Shown piece after piece: positions 16,500-24,937 of a stretch of DNA of 64,000 nucleotides. Under the pieces are notes generated by a model, which was not told where the DNA came from, did no database searches, and worked only from the letters and a program-made list of their open reading frames with translations. The stretch covers positions 1 to 64,000 of the forward strand of contig CAIXAE010000023.1 of NCBI GenBank assembly GCA_903917345.1, given 5' to 3'. The stretch is from an uncultured Methylococcaceae bacterium. Its GTDB lineage: Bacteria; Pseudomonadota; Gammaproteobacteria; Methylococcales; Methylomonadaceae. The position numbers were made by a program, and so were the translations under genes. Every line of letters begins with the position of its first letter. Within the stretch, counting starts at the first letter, position 1.

Positions 16500-18278
16500 A
16501 TGAACAATACTCTTCTAAAACCGGCTCCTTGGACCGCTTGGCGCACCTACAAAACAGCAGCTAAAGAAACGCGATCCATTATTGCTAATGAACGCGATCA
16601 TACCAAGGTCTTCTTAGATGACTTATCGGCTGAACTTTGGCATGCCATTGAAAAAGGCATCAGCTACCAAAACTTATACACCTTAGCTGAAGAACTAGAA
16701 GTTGCAGAAGAATTAGATGGCTTATTAACTGAGTTTAAAGAATTAGGTTTATTAGTTGATCCTGATCATAACGGAAACAATAAACCTTTACCTGTGCCAA
16801 CAGCAAAGCCACTTGAATTCGCTGACAATATAAAACCTGAAAATGATTTTCAGTACTGGGTAATGTCGCAAGGTTTTATGTATGCAACGCATTGGGAATT
16901 AACCTATCGCTGTAATGAGCGCTGCGTGCATTGTTACAATCCTGGTGCCGCACATTCTGATTTAGAGAAACCCAGTCGTGATAATAATGAATTATCAACC
17001 GAACAAGTCATTGCCAGTCTTAAACGCTTAGCGGAGGGCGGCGTTTTTAATCTTACTTTATCGGGTGGCGAAATCATGCTACGCAAAGATTTCTTTGAAA
17101 TCGTTGCGGCCGCACGTCAATTAGGTATGGCGGTAAATATCTATACCAATGGCTTAAAGTTAGATGAGGTGGCGATTAATCGGTTATGTGATTTGTGGCC
17201 CTCTACCGTTAGCTTCTCTATTTATAGCCATGTGCCTAAAGTGCATGATGATATAACACGCGTATCTGGTTCGTTTGATAAAACGATTAAGGCGCTTAAA
17301 ACCATGAATGAACGCGGTGTGCGTACTAGTCTAAAATCGGTGCAAATGTCACATACCTTAAAAAGTTATGCCGGCACCTTGGAGTTAGCCAAAGAATTAA
17401 ATGCCTCGCCAGAAACTGAGATTGGCTTAAGTCCAGGAATAGATGGTGCCATTGCCCCCATGTTAATGTCTACCTCAAATCCACAAGAACTCATTCTGGC
17501 AGCCATGACAGAGGGCTTCCCTATCTTTGTCGGCACCGAAGAAAATAACTACGGTGAATTTATCAAAGATCAAAAAGCCACGGTCTGTGGTGCGGGCTAT
17601 GCAGGTTTAAATTTTTCAGCAAACGGCTCAATTTATCCTTGTAATTCACTCACTATCAATTCTGGCAATTTGCATAACGATGACCCTTTAGATATATGGC
17701 ATTCAGCCTTAAGTCAACGCGCAAAAATAACAGAAGCTCAAAAAAGTAATTTAAAAGAAACTGAGAAAACCGTCGCCTTAAATGAAACCACTAAAAATCT
17801 TGCTGCATGGCAGGATGTAAGACTTGAAGATTACGAAGAATGTAGTACCCATTTGCGTTGTCGCTGGTGTACTAAATGTCCAGGTATGTCTTTAATGGAA
17901 ACCGGTAGAGCCTTAGCGCCCTCTACGACTAATTGTCGCACTGCCAATGCCCGCATGTTTGCCGCTTTATTATTAAGAAGCGGTGAAACGAAGGAGTCTG
18001 TGGCAATAGCTTTTAACTTAGCTAAAGACTATGGCTCACAACCACCCTCAGAACGTCCTGAAATACCAGAGCCTGCGCGTGGAAAAGCCAATCATCTTGA
18101 CCCAAGAACATCCCTAGAAAGTTTAAAAAAAGCGGATGAAACTGATCAATCACAAACTTACATAACATCCAATGGAGAAACATGGCTTAAATATGGTTCC
18201 AAGTGGAATGTGGAATCGTTAAAAGCCTTTGAGCCGATCAGAGCCCAATTTACATCTTTACAAATAAAGATGGACTAA
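16500..18278 (+). CDS. Radical SAM/SPASM enzyme with RRE-like N-terminus (putative RiPP maturase)
   Basis: 592 residues. N-terminal 35-90 (VFLDDLSAELWHAIEKG...LLTEFKELGLL) looks like a PqqD-type peptide-recognition domain. The radical SAM core starts with CNERCVHC (C138, C142, C145), the CxxxCxxC that binds the SAM cluster, and has LSGGEIMLR for SAM binding. A SPASM-type C-terminal region follows, with CGAGYAG...GSIYPC (spacing Cx12Gx4C) and CSTHLRCRWCTKCPG plus a later TNC. This set is typical of enzymes that modify ribosomal peptides by thioether or carbon cross-links. About 80 residues after the SPASM part are poorly conserved-looking. A 34-codon ORF lies 71 bases downstream before a terminator. 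The substrate is inferred, not seen. Confidence 0.87.
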   Translation: MNNTLLKPAPWTAWRTYKTAAKETRSIIANERDHTKVFLDDLSAELWHAIEKGISYQNLYTLAEELEVAEELDGLLTEFKELGLLVDPDHNGNNKPLPVPTAKPLEFADNIKPENDFQYWVMSQGFMYATHWELTYRCNERCVHCYNPGAAHSDLEKPSRDNNELSTEQVIASLKRLAEGGVFNLTLSGGEIMLRKDFFEIVAAARQLGMAVNIYTNGLKLDEVAINRLCDLWPSTVSFSIYSHVPKVHDDITRVSGSFDKTIKALKTMNERGVRTSLKSVQMSHTLKSYAGTLELAKELNASPETEIGLSPGIDGAIAPMLMSTSNPQELILAAMTEGFPIFVGTEENNYGEFIKDQKATVCGAGYAGLNFSANGSIYPCNSLTINSGNLHNDDPLDIWHSALSQRAKITEAQKSNLKETEKTVALNETTKNLAAWQDVRLEDYEECSTHLRCRWCTKCPGMSLMETGRALAPSTTNCRTANARMFAALLLRSGETKESVAIAFNLAKDYGSQPPSERPEIPEPARGKANHLDPRTSLESLKKADETDQSQTYITSNGETWLKYGSKWNVESLKAFEPIRAQFTSLQIKMD

Positions 18279-18349
18279 ATTCTTTTGCTAAAAGCAAAGA
18301 GTACGGAAACACTCACCGTTTATTGAGTGATGTTTATGAGATTTATCAC

Positions 18350-18454
18350 ATGAAAAAATTAGGCGTTACAAAAGTAGTATCTGTAGAACGTAAACCTTTA
18401 ACTGGTTGCCCTTCTTCTCAAGAAGCTTTTTGCGGCATTAACTACAGAAGCTAA
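18350..18454 (+). CDS. Candidate RiPP precursor peptide, 34 residues
   Basis: ATG at 18350, stop at 18452-18454. The N-terminal part is basic and leader-like (MKKLGVTKVVSVERK); the C-terminal part has two cysteines eight residues apart (C20 and C28) in TGCPSSQEAFCGINYRS, an attractive target for a SPASM enzyme. A weak GAGA ribosome site is at 18338-18341. The frame stays open upstream to 18233, so a TTG start at 18323 (nine more residues) is possible. It sits between the radical SAM gene and a terminator, so it is transcribed with the enzyme. Too short to prove by sequence alone. Confidence 0.5.
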   Translation: MKKLGVTKVVSVERKPLTGCPSSQEAFCGINYRS

Positions 18455-18463
18455 TACCTTTGT

Positions 18464-18492
18464 GAAGCGACCTGTGGGTCGCTTCATTTTTA
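18464..18492 (+). terminator. Rho-independent terminator after the 34-codon ORF
   Basis: GAAGCGACC (18464-18472), loop TGTG, GGTCGCTTC (18477-18485), then ATTTTTAT. Perfect 9-bp stem. It ends the transcript of lipoprotein, radical SAM enzyme and short peptide. Confidence 0.9.
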
Positions 18493-18493
18493 T

Positions 18494-18733
18494 ATGTTTA
18501 TTATAAAAACTATTGAATATATGACATCCCAAGAAATAGAAAAAATAAATAAGCTTTCAAGATTACAAGGTAAAACGCAAATTTTGTTAAACGAGTGGGC
18601 TAATTATATGGCTGAGTATGTGGATACTAAAAATCCATCAGAAAAAGAAACGAAAATCTTATTTGATAAATGGAATTCTGTAAATGAACTGGTGCAACAA
18701 ATTGGTGTTGAATTGCAAAAAATGATCTCTTAA
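18494..18733 (+). CDS. Unknown small helical protein
   Basis: 79 residues from the ATG at 18494, or 70 from the ATG at 18521 (MTSQEIEKIN). Since 18494 falls directly behind the terminator hairpin, the second start is more natural. The protein is charged, has no cysteine, and is predicted helical throughout (QEIEKINKLSRL, LLNEWANYMAEYV, VNELVQQIGVELQKM), like a small coiled coil. No ribosome site is clear for either start. It stands first in a run of genes with the glycosyltransferase and oxygenases. Family not recognised. Confidence 0.5.
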   Translation: MFIIKTIEYMTSQEIEKINKLSRLQGKTQILLNEWANYMAEYVDTKNPSEKETKILFDKWNSVNELVQQIGVELQKMIS

Positions 18734-18777
18734 TTAATTGGATATATTTTACTTTTGTTTATGACTATGCAGTAGTA

Positions 18778-19818
18778 ATGAATAATTTTTTAATTGCTTT
18801 ACCAAGTGGTATAGGTGATGCGATTCAAAGCCTTGTTGGCTTGTTTATAATTGACTCATATTATAAAGAAGCTACAAAAATTGCTTTAGTTGAACCTAAT
18901 ATAATTAACTTATTGTCAAAGCAGTTTCCAAAAATAAAGTTTGTATCGAATAGATCATTTAACTTCTTTGAACACAAGCAGCAGCATGATGTGCTAATAG
19001 ACTTCAATGGTTTACCTTGGTTAAGAGCTAAATTGCATCTTCATAAATTCAATAAAATCATTACACATACTTGTTTTATTGATAGCGCAATTATGGATGG
19101 TGCAGATTGTATTTATGTTAATGGCACTGCGGTAAAAAACAGTATTTTCTTTGATGCTAATGGTTATGAGCCAAAGCCGGCTTGGACGCTGTATGTCAAG
19201 ATGGCAATGTTGGCAGTGCCTGACGATGATGCGTGTGAATTACCGTTTACTACTCAGCCGTATTTAACGAATAAAAAATTACGTAAAAGAAGAAGTAATT
19301 GCTCAGGTAGATCTGTAATTGGAATATTTCCTGGAGGTGCTTCTAAAGATAAGCATTGGCCAATCAGTAAATATTTAATATTGATTGAATCATTTATAAG
19401 AACTGGCTTCGAAGTTCGCGTTTTTATTGGTAAGAAAGAATTATGTTATATGAAGCATTTTTCTCGAAAAGGTTGTGGTGTGGTGTTTAATAAGCGGATA
19501 GATAAATTAATCGAGCTGAATGCTGAATTGGACTTTGCAATAAGTAATGATACGGGGTTAATGCATATCATTGGGGCTTTAGGTATTGGTCTTTTAGGTA
19601 TTTTTCTTGATACTACTCCGCAGTCTTGGTTTACCTATAATGGAAATAACCAAGGATATATCACTAAAAAATATAGTAATTGTAGACGTTATCAGACATC
19701 TAGCTCAGTTTTTGATGTGTTCCGGTATGCCAAATTTTTATCACAAAGATCGATTACTTCGAGAGTTCGAAATAAGCAGTTTAAAAAACTAGGTCGAAAC
19801 ATAACGATTCGTTCTTAA
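18778..19818 (+). CDS. Glycosyltransferase family 9-like protein (heptosyltransferase fold)
   Basis: 346 residues with the GT-B features of family 9: N-terminal LIALPSGIGDAIQSL (about 4-18), central FPGGASKDKHWPISKY (about 183-198) and the donor-site segment AISNDTGLMHIIGALG (about 255-270). Family 9 enzymes transfer heptose or related ADP-sugars to lipopolysaccharide. This gene is far from any LPS cluster and sits between small unknowns and 2OG oxygenases, so it may decorate another acceptor. The C-terminal ~45 residues are very basic (RSITSRVRNKQFKKLGRN), unusual for the family. Very AT-rich. Confidence 0.7.
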   Translation: MNNFLIALPSGIGDAIQSLVGLFIIDSYYKEATKIALVEPNIINLLSKQFPKIKFVSNRSFNFFEHKQQHDVLIDFNGLPWLRAKLHLHKFNKIITHTCFIDSAIMDGADCIYVNGTAVKNSIFFDANGYEPKPAWTLYVKMAMLAVPDDDACELPFTTQPYLTNKKLRKRRSNCSGRSVIGIFPGGASKDKHWPISKYLILIESFIRTGFEVRVFIGKKELCYMKHFSRKGCGVVFNKRIDKLIELNAELDFAISNDTGLMHIIGALGIGLLGIFLDTTPQSWFTYNGNNQGYITKKYSNCRRYQTSSSVFDVFRYAKFLSQRSITSRVRNKQFKKLGRNITIRS

Positions 19819-19880
19819 GGTTTTTATCTGTTTTTCTGATAAAAAAATAATAGCTTGGTTTTAATAATAGGGTCAATTTA

Positions 19881-20459
19881 ATGATAAGTAAAATCATAAC
19901 TCCGTGTTTGACGACAAATTTAGAAAGGCAAATTATTCACCTTTATGGTGAAAATTCTGGTTTGTGTATATATGCAAAGAAAATAGGTAGTGAGCATATT
20001 AGAAGTGTTTTAGCTGAACGTATTTGCGAAATTGGAGATGTACAAAAAAGGGGTACTAATCTTAATGCTGATATGACAGATTGGTTTATGCAAGAAGATG
20101 ATGCCTTTCAAGCGATCGCGACTCTTGTTACAGATGAGGTTACTGATATATCAAAAGAATATTTTAATCGGCCCGATATAAAATGGAAGATTAAATCATG
20201 CTGGGGTGCTGTGTATGCAAAGGGTGACTCAGCTTTATTACATGATCATTATCCTGCCACTTGGAGTGCCGTTTATTATGTAGCGACTCCTCCAATGTCA
20301 TCAGTATTAAATTTTCCAAGTGCAGGCTTGTCAATTGAGCCATCTGAAGGGTTGCTTTTAATATTTCCTAGCAATGTTAAACATGAAGTCCCCGCGTCAA
20401 ATATAGAAAAAAAACGTATTGTAGTCTCAATGAATTTTTATCCAGAGTCATTAGTATAG
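19881..20459 (+). CDS. Putative 2OG-Fe(II) oxygenase
   Basis: 192 residues. The double-stranded beta-helix signature is seen in LLHDHYPATWSAVYYV, where H121 with H123 forms the HxH-type proximal iron site of this group. LLLIFPSNVKHEV follows (distal H168), then KKRIVVSMNF (R179 for 2-oxoglutarate). The pattern matches the small oxygenase family often annotated as TIGR02466-like. Such enzymes hydroxylate peptides or small molecules. It is followed 30 bases later by a second, different oxygenase of prolyl-hydroxylase type. Substrate unknown; a tailoring role in the neighbouring peptide cluster is inference. Confidence 0.72.
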   Translation: MISKIITPCLTTNLERQIIHLYGENSGLCIYAKKIGSEHIRSVLAERICEIGDVQKRGTNLNADMTDWFMQEDDAFQAIATLVTDEVTDISKEYFNRPDIKWKIKSCWGAVYAKGDSALLHDHYPATWSAVYYVATPPMSSVLNFPSAGLSIEPSEGLLLIFPSNVKHEVPASNIEKKRIVVSMNFYPESLV

Positions 20460-20489
20460 AAACGAATTGATGATTAATTTAGAAAGGAG

Positions 20490-20993
20490 TTGATTAAGAT
20501 GATTACTGAGTACCCTAATTTCTTGGCTAAGAACAAGTTTAATGCCTTAGTGAAGAAAATAACGGCTTCTGAGAGATGGGCTTTTACTGGGAAATCAACC
20601 AATCAGAGTAAACCTAGTTTCTGGTATTTAGAAATGTATGATGATCAAAAATTAGTTTCTATTATTAATGATGGTATTGAAAAGATTTTTGTACGCCCTA
20701 AAAAATTAAATGCTTGTTATGTAAATGGACAGTAACATGGGCAGTGTGGAGGGTGGCATCGTGATTCTCTCAATGAAGGTGATTACACCTTGCTTTTATA
20801 TTGTAACAATGAATGGCGAGCAGAATGGGGTGGGTTTACTGTTTTTCAGACAGACGATAATGAACAACAAGTTATCGTACCATTCCCAAATAAAGCAGTG
20901 CTTTTTCAATCCAATATATTGCACGTAGGATTAGAACCAACAAAACATTTTTCAGGCTTAAGAACTACATTGGCTTTTAAGTTCCAAGTCTGA
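20490..20993 (+). pseudogene. Prolyl-4-hydroxylase-type 2OG-Fe(II) oxygenase with an in-frame TAA
   Basis: One reading frame of 167 codons interrupted only by TAA at 20733-20735 (codon 82), in NACYVNGQ-stop-HGQCGGWHRDS. Everything downstream is intact: the HxD iron motif (H90, D92), WGGFTVF, the distal histidine in NILHVGL (H145) and R158 in SGLRTTLAF. Related proteins read GQT.G.DG.WH.D here, so a sense codon was replaced. An AAAGGAG ribosome site precedes the start. The truncated product would lack every catalytic residue. Either a recent nonsense mutation, a sequencing error, or read-through; the clean remainder argues that decay, if any, is new. Confidence 0.82.
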
Positions 20994-21060
20994 CTTATAT
21001 AGGTATATTTACTAGCTATATCACTTAACTAATTCGATTTTTATACATTAAGGATAAAAC

Positions 21061-21393
21061 ATGTTACCAACACAAGAAATTGTTATCTCAACTAATAACG
21101 ATTCAACGCACAAAATTTATATCATAGAAGATAAGTCACAATTTTATAGTGAAATAGTTTTTTATGATGCGCTAACTGATAGTAAATACTTCATAGCAAA
21201 TTTAGGTTATTGTAATTCTATTTCTGATGCTTTTGATGTGGCATACAAGTGGGTTTTTGACTGCTCAACTAAAAAAAATCAATCAATATTAAAAATTAAT
21301 AATCCTTGCAACTGTGAACTTTTATCTCTAGATGAACAACAAAAAATTATTGATCACTATGGTATCAGTGTACAAGTCGAAGTAAATGCATAA
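21061..21393 (+). CDS. Unknown small protein
   Basis: 110 residues, acidic, no signal peptide. Four or five cysteines lie in the second half (GYCNSIS, FDCSTK, NNPCNCELL). The N-terminal part is beta-like (EIVISTNND, HKIYIIED, EIVFYDALTD) and a helical part follows (SISDAFDVAYKWVF). I recognise no family. AAGGA ribosome site before the ATG. It lies between the broken oxygenase and the ABC exporter, so it could be a partner protein or an alternative peptide substrate of the cluster, but nothing in the sequence proves either. Confidence 0.6.
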   Translation: MLPTQEIVISTNNDSTHKIYIIEDKSQFYSEIVFYDALTDSKYFIANLGYCNSISDAFDVAYKWVFDCSTKKNQSILKINNPCNCELLSLDEQQKIIDHYGISVQVEVNA

Positions 21394-21515
21394 CTGAATC
21401 TGCTGAATGCAAAGGTGAATATTTCATCCAAGTGTTTACATCTATTTCAATAAATAATCAATAAATGATTTAAAGATTGCATGTATCCGAATGACGACTT
21501 TTTTGATATAAAACA

Positions 21516-23300
21516 ATGAAACAAAATTTAAATCAAATAAACCGTCAATTAATCATCTCAATTAAGGGTCAATTAAAGGATTTTAAAGGTGATATTGGCT
21601 TAGTGATAATCTGTTTGTTGTTGGCTAAAGTCGCAACCTTCGGTATCCCTTTTTTATTAAAGCAAATTATTGATGAGTTATCGCCACAAAGGTTGGATAG
21701 TGGATATGTCATTTTTGTTTTACCTGTTAGCTTAATAGTTGCTTATGGGTTGTTGAATATTTCCCATATTTTTTTTAAAGATTTAAAAGATTATTTATCA
21801 GCAAAAATCATTCAAAGTGTTATTAGAGCTATTGGTCAAAATATTTTTTTACACCTTAATTCTTTATCCTTGCACTTTCATGTATCAAAGAGAACGGGGG
21901 AGTTAATCAAAGATATTGATCGAGGCGTTAGAGGCATTCAGTCATTAACTGCCCTTTTACTAGACAATATAATGCCAACACTCATTGAATTTGGCTTGGT
22001 TATTATCTATTTTGCTTGGGCTTATGACATTTGGTTTTCAGTGATTTTGTGGGGTACATTAATTGTTTATATAGTCTACACAACGATAGCCACCAATCGA
22101 TGGGCTGATGCAAGGCGTTATATCAATATGGCTGATTCAGAGGCTAATCAGAAATTACTTGAAACGCTGCTAAATTACGAAACAGTCAAGTATTTTGGGC
22201 GTGAACAGTTAGAGTTTTCTCAGTATAAAAAACACTTGGAAGACTTTTGTGATAAATCAATTAACTCACAAAAAGCATCGTCTATTATTAGTATTGGTCA
22301 ACAGATTGTTGTTTCAGCGGGACTTACGCTAGTGATCTGGCGAACATCGTTGGGCATTGTTAATCACACTATGTCTATTGGCGATATGGTATTGATTAAT
22401 TCCTTGATGATTCAGGTTTATATTCCACTTTCTTATCTGGGGAGTTTTTATAAGCAAATTAAGCAAGGAGTCATTGATATAGAGCAATTGTTCTTATTGC
22501 TTGCTGAGAAAAATGAAGAACCTTCTACAGAAAACCTGCCCGCTATTGAATTGACTCTTACCAATAATGCACCAGAGATAAAGTTTGAATCCGTCAGCTT
22601 TGCTTATAGCTCTGATAAAAATACCCTAAATAAGATTAGCTTTATTGTTAAACCGGGGACTAGAACGGCGATAGTCGGCAGTACGGGATCGGGTAAAAGC
22701 ACTATTACAAAATTACTGCTGCGGTTTTATGAGCCCGATGCGGGGTGCATTAAGATCAATGATCAAGATATCAGCACCGTTAGCTTAGCAAGTCTTAGAA
22801 AGTGTATCGGCATTATCCCACAGGATATTTCCCTTTTTAACGGTACGATTTTATATAACATCGCTTATGGTGATCCTGATGCGACGTTTGAATCGGTGCA
22901 AAATGCCGCAAAAGCAGCGCAACTGCATGATTTTATTTTAACCCTGCCTTTACAATATGAAACAGTAATTGGTGAGCGAGGGTTAATGTTATCCGGTGGT
23001 GAAAGACAGCGTTTAGCAATTGCTAGAGCAGTCATAAAGAACCCCGCTATTTTTATTTTTGATGAAGCTACCTCTGCTTTGGATACCCATACCGAAAGCG
23101 CCTTGCAAGCCGAAATGGTTGAGTTATTTAAAAATAGAACCTCGATTGTGATAGCGCATCGCTTATCTACTATTGCCAATGCCGATCAGATTGTGGTGCT
23201 AAGTCAGGGTGAAATCATTGAGGTAGGTACGCATGAGTCATTAATGCAAGCTCAAGGCATTTACTACGGCATGTGGAGTGCTGATAAATCTCTTATTTAA
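21516..23300 (+). CDS. Atm1/HMT1-type ABC exporter (fused membrane and ATPase domains)
   Basis: 594 residues. Six membrane helices in the first ~310 residues, with the Atm1-family segments KRTGELIKDIDRG and ETLLNYETVKYFGRE. The ATPase domain follows: Walker A GSTGSGKST (about 390-398), signature LSGGERQRLAIARA, Walker B IFIFDEATSALD, H-loop IAHRLSTI. Relatives export glutathione-bound sulfur/iron compounds or heavy metals, but members of this fold also export modified peptides. No peptidase domain is present. No ribosome site is apparent. It is followed 11 bases later by a secreted protein with a strong GGAGAG site, so both are probably one operon. Role as exporter of the island's product is inferred. 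Confidence 0.88.
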   Translation: MKQNLNQINRQLIISIKGQLKDFKGDIGLVIICLLLAKVATFGIPFLLKQIIDELSPQRLDSGYVIFVLPVSLIVAYGLLNISHIFFKDLKDYLSAKIIQSVIRAIGQNIFLHLNSLSLHFHVSKRTGELIKDIDRGVRGIQSLTALLLDNIMPTLIEFGLVIIYFAWAYDIWFSVILWGTLIVYIVYTTIATNRWADARRYINMADSEANQKLLETLLNYETVKYFGREQLEFSQYKKHLEDFCDKSINSQKASSIISIGQQIVVSAGLTLVIWRTSLGIVNHTMSIGDMVLINSLMIQVYIPLSYLGSFYKQIKQGVIDIEQLFLLLAEKNEEPSTENLPAIELTLTNNAPEIKFESVSFAYSSDKNTLNKISFIVKPGTRTAIVGSTGSGKSTITKLLLRFYEPDAGCIKINDQDISTVSLASLRKCIGIIPQDISLFNGTILYNIAYGDPDATFESVQNAAKAAQLHDFILTLPLQYETVIGERGLMLSGGERQRLAIARAVIKNPAIFIFDEATSALDTHTESALQAEMVELFKNRTSIVIAHRLSTIANADQIVVLSQGEIIEVGTHESLMQAQGIYYGMWSADKSLI

Positions 23301-23311
23301 GGAGAGTCGAT

Positions 23312-23722
23312 ATGAAAGTGTTTATTTTAGTGATCTATTTATGGGGAACAAGTCTTCAAGCTGAAACGTTACAAGATGAGTTGCAGGGGATTAGTGCAAT
23401 TACTGATTTGTATGGATTGATGATTCAGTTTCAATTTGAATATGCTTCAAATAATTATGCTAAAGCTTGTCAAATAGGGCGAAAGATGACGGCGATAGCT
23501 GAGCGTTTTGGTGTAGATGCAAAAGATGCTTCTTGGCGTGAGAGTAAAGCAAAAATACAGGGTGTGTGTAACCAAGCTAAAAAAGTGGCGGCTGAGAACT
23601 TTGTAAACTGCACTAAATTTAAGGTGATTAAGTTCAGTTGTGCTGGCGTAGCAAACTTTGATAACTGCATGACGATTCGGTTTGGGGATAACTATGCTGA
23701 ATATGAGTCGATTTGTCTTTAG
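23312..23722 (+). CDS. Unknown secreted cysteine-containing protein
   Basis: 136 residues with a signal peptide (1-17, ending SLQA-ET). The mature part has cysteines at KACQIG, GVCNQ, VNCTK, KFSCAG, DNCMT and ESICL, an even number that suggests disulfides in the periplasm. Helical first half (QDELQGISAITDLYGLMIQFQFEY). Strong GGAGAG ribosome site and 11-base spacing to the ABC exporter suggest co-transcription. Family not recognised. Confidence 0.65.
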   Translation: MKVFILVIYLWGTSLQAETLQDELQGISAITDLYGLMIQFQFEYASNNYAKACQIGRKMTAIAERFGVDAKDASWRESKAKIQGVCNQAKKVAAENFVNCTKFKVIKFSCAGVANFDNCMTIRFGDNYAEYESICL

Positions 23723-23785
23723 TTAGGATTAGTTAAAATTATTGTTCGTTGCTATAAATCATATAAATTTTAAGGGGTAGTTTAA

Positions 23786-24064
23786 ATGGCTAGAATGTTT
23801 TTGTTTTTAATTATATTTTTTTCTTTATTTATAACTTCGGCTTATGCAAAGGTTGTTGATTATGAAAATGAATGGGCGGGGGTTGCAACTGTAATTGCTG
23901 TTAATGGAAATATTGTATCTTTATCTATAAAAAGAGAGTCTGGCACAAGTACAACGATCATTGATTGTAAACGTGGGCTTACAATGGATAGCCGTTTTTC
24001 AGCTGATTTTGAGGAGCCAGATAGACAAAGTCCGGGACTGGCTTATATTGATGATTTTTGTTAA
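23786..24064 (+). CDS. Unknown small secreted protein
   Basis: 92 residues; signal peptide 1-21 (hydrophobic LFLIIFFSLFITSAYA) and a short mature domain with two cysteines (IIDCKRG and the C-terminal residue). The mature part is beta-rich (WAGVATVIAVNGNIVSLSIK), similar in feel to small OB-fold or nuclease-like periplasmic proteins, but no family is recognised. A GGGG ribosome-like site (23773-23776) lies upstream. Last gene of the accessory island, followed by a hairpin at 24110. Confidence 0.6.
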   Translation: MARMFLFLIIFFSLFITSAYAKVVDYENEWAGVATVIAVNGNIVSLSIKRESGTSTTIIDCKRGLTMDSRFSADFEEPDRQSPGLAYIDDFC

Positions 24065-24109
24065 AAGTTTATCAATCATCCTATAAGGAAGAGAATATAA
24101 AAGCCCCGC

Positions 24110-24154
24110 TCAATTAGTGTGTTAAGGTGGTTACGCCACATCACTCTTAATTGA
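24110..24154 (+). terminator. Imperfect stem-loop with T-rich tail closing the island
   Basis: TCAATTA-GTGTG pairs with CACTC-TTAATTGA around an inner GTGG-TTACG-CCAC. TTTTAT follows. It acts plausibly as a terminator for the ABC exporter transcript and sits 11 bases before the ATG of the broken DUF2887 gene. Confidence 0.55.
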
Positions 24155-24164
24155 TTTTATAATC

Positions 24165-24813
24165 ATGAAAACGGATACCCTGTTTTACCGCTTATTTCTG
24201 CGACAGCCGAAACTAGCGCTGGAGTTATTAGGGCTAGATTATCCTAATGATAGTTATCAATTTAGTTCAGAAGAAATAAAACAAACAGCGTTTAGAATCG
24301 ACGGTTTATTTAAACCTGTTACCGATAATCCAAATCAGCCACTCATCTTTGTTGAAGTACAATATCAAGCGGACAATGATTTTTATGGCCGCTTATTTAG
24401 TGAGATCACTTTATATCTTTATCAAAATAAGCCAAGCTAAAGCTTTAGCAGAACGGCTTGATAAAATAGACTTAGATGGTTTGGATCTTATTGAAACAAT
24501 ATTGGTTTATAAGTTACCGCACTTAAACCGCGAGGAGATTAGAAAGATGTTATCAGTATACGAAATCAAATTACAAGATACCCGTTTTTATCAAGAAATA
24601 GCTGAAGAAGAGCGTAAAGTGGGCAAACAAGAAGAATGTGTCAGCTTGCTGAGTCGCCTATTAAGACGTAAATTTGGTGTTCAGCCTCAACTTGAAAATA
24701 GTTTGCAAGCATTAACCGGTTTGCCTTTAGAAACACTCGAAAACCTAGCCGATGATTTACTAGACTTTAATGCTATTGCAGATTTAGAAGCCTGGTTAGT
24801 TAATCATCGTTAA
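24165..24813 (+). pseudogene. DUF2887 (Rpn/PD-(D/E)XK nuclease-like) gene with internal deletion and frameshift
   Basis: The first 90 residues (MKTDTLFYRLFLRQPKLALELLG...FVEVQYQADNDFYGR) are the N-terminus of DUF2887 proteins, including the nuclease-like FRIDGLF and FVEVQ strands. After LYLYQNKP the family's middle, roughly 100-120 residues, is missing. In another frame the C-terminal half resumes (QAKALAERLDK...LIETILVYKLPHLNREEIRKML, ending LADLEAWL-type). Junction at about 24430-24440. These proteins are spread widely as recombination-promoting nuclease or transposase-like elements. The gene is dead or produces only fragments. Confidence 0.85.
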
Positions 24814-24937
24814 TAATTAAAGTTAATGCAGATTGAAAACAAGAGATAAGGTGCTATTTTTAATGTGCTTTGAAGTGTAAACAAATGGATTTATTGCCGA
24901 TCCATTTTACGTTACCATTATAAACTAGCAACCTTGA

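Noticed and set aside
18330-18353. Seven-codon leader ORF (MFMRFIT) overlapping the 34-codon ORF by ATGA
   Set aside because: Such short frames arise by chance in AT-rich DNA and no ribosome site supports it.
20725-20928. Separate overlapping ORF in another frame over the oxygenase
   Set aside because: It has no recognisable protein features, while the frame of 20490-20993 encodes a clear oxygenase on both sides of the TAA.
24349-24440. N-terminus of the second DUF2887 ORF (residues before QAKALAERL)
   Set aside because: This stretch is the other frame of the upstream DUF2887 N-terminus, so the apparent 154-residue ORF is not a real gene start.
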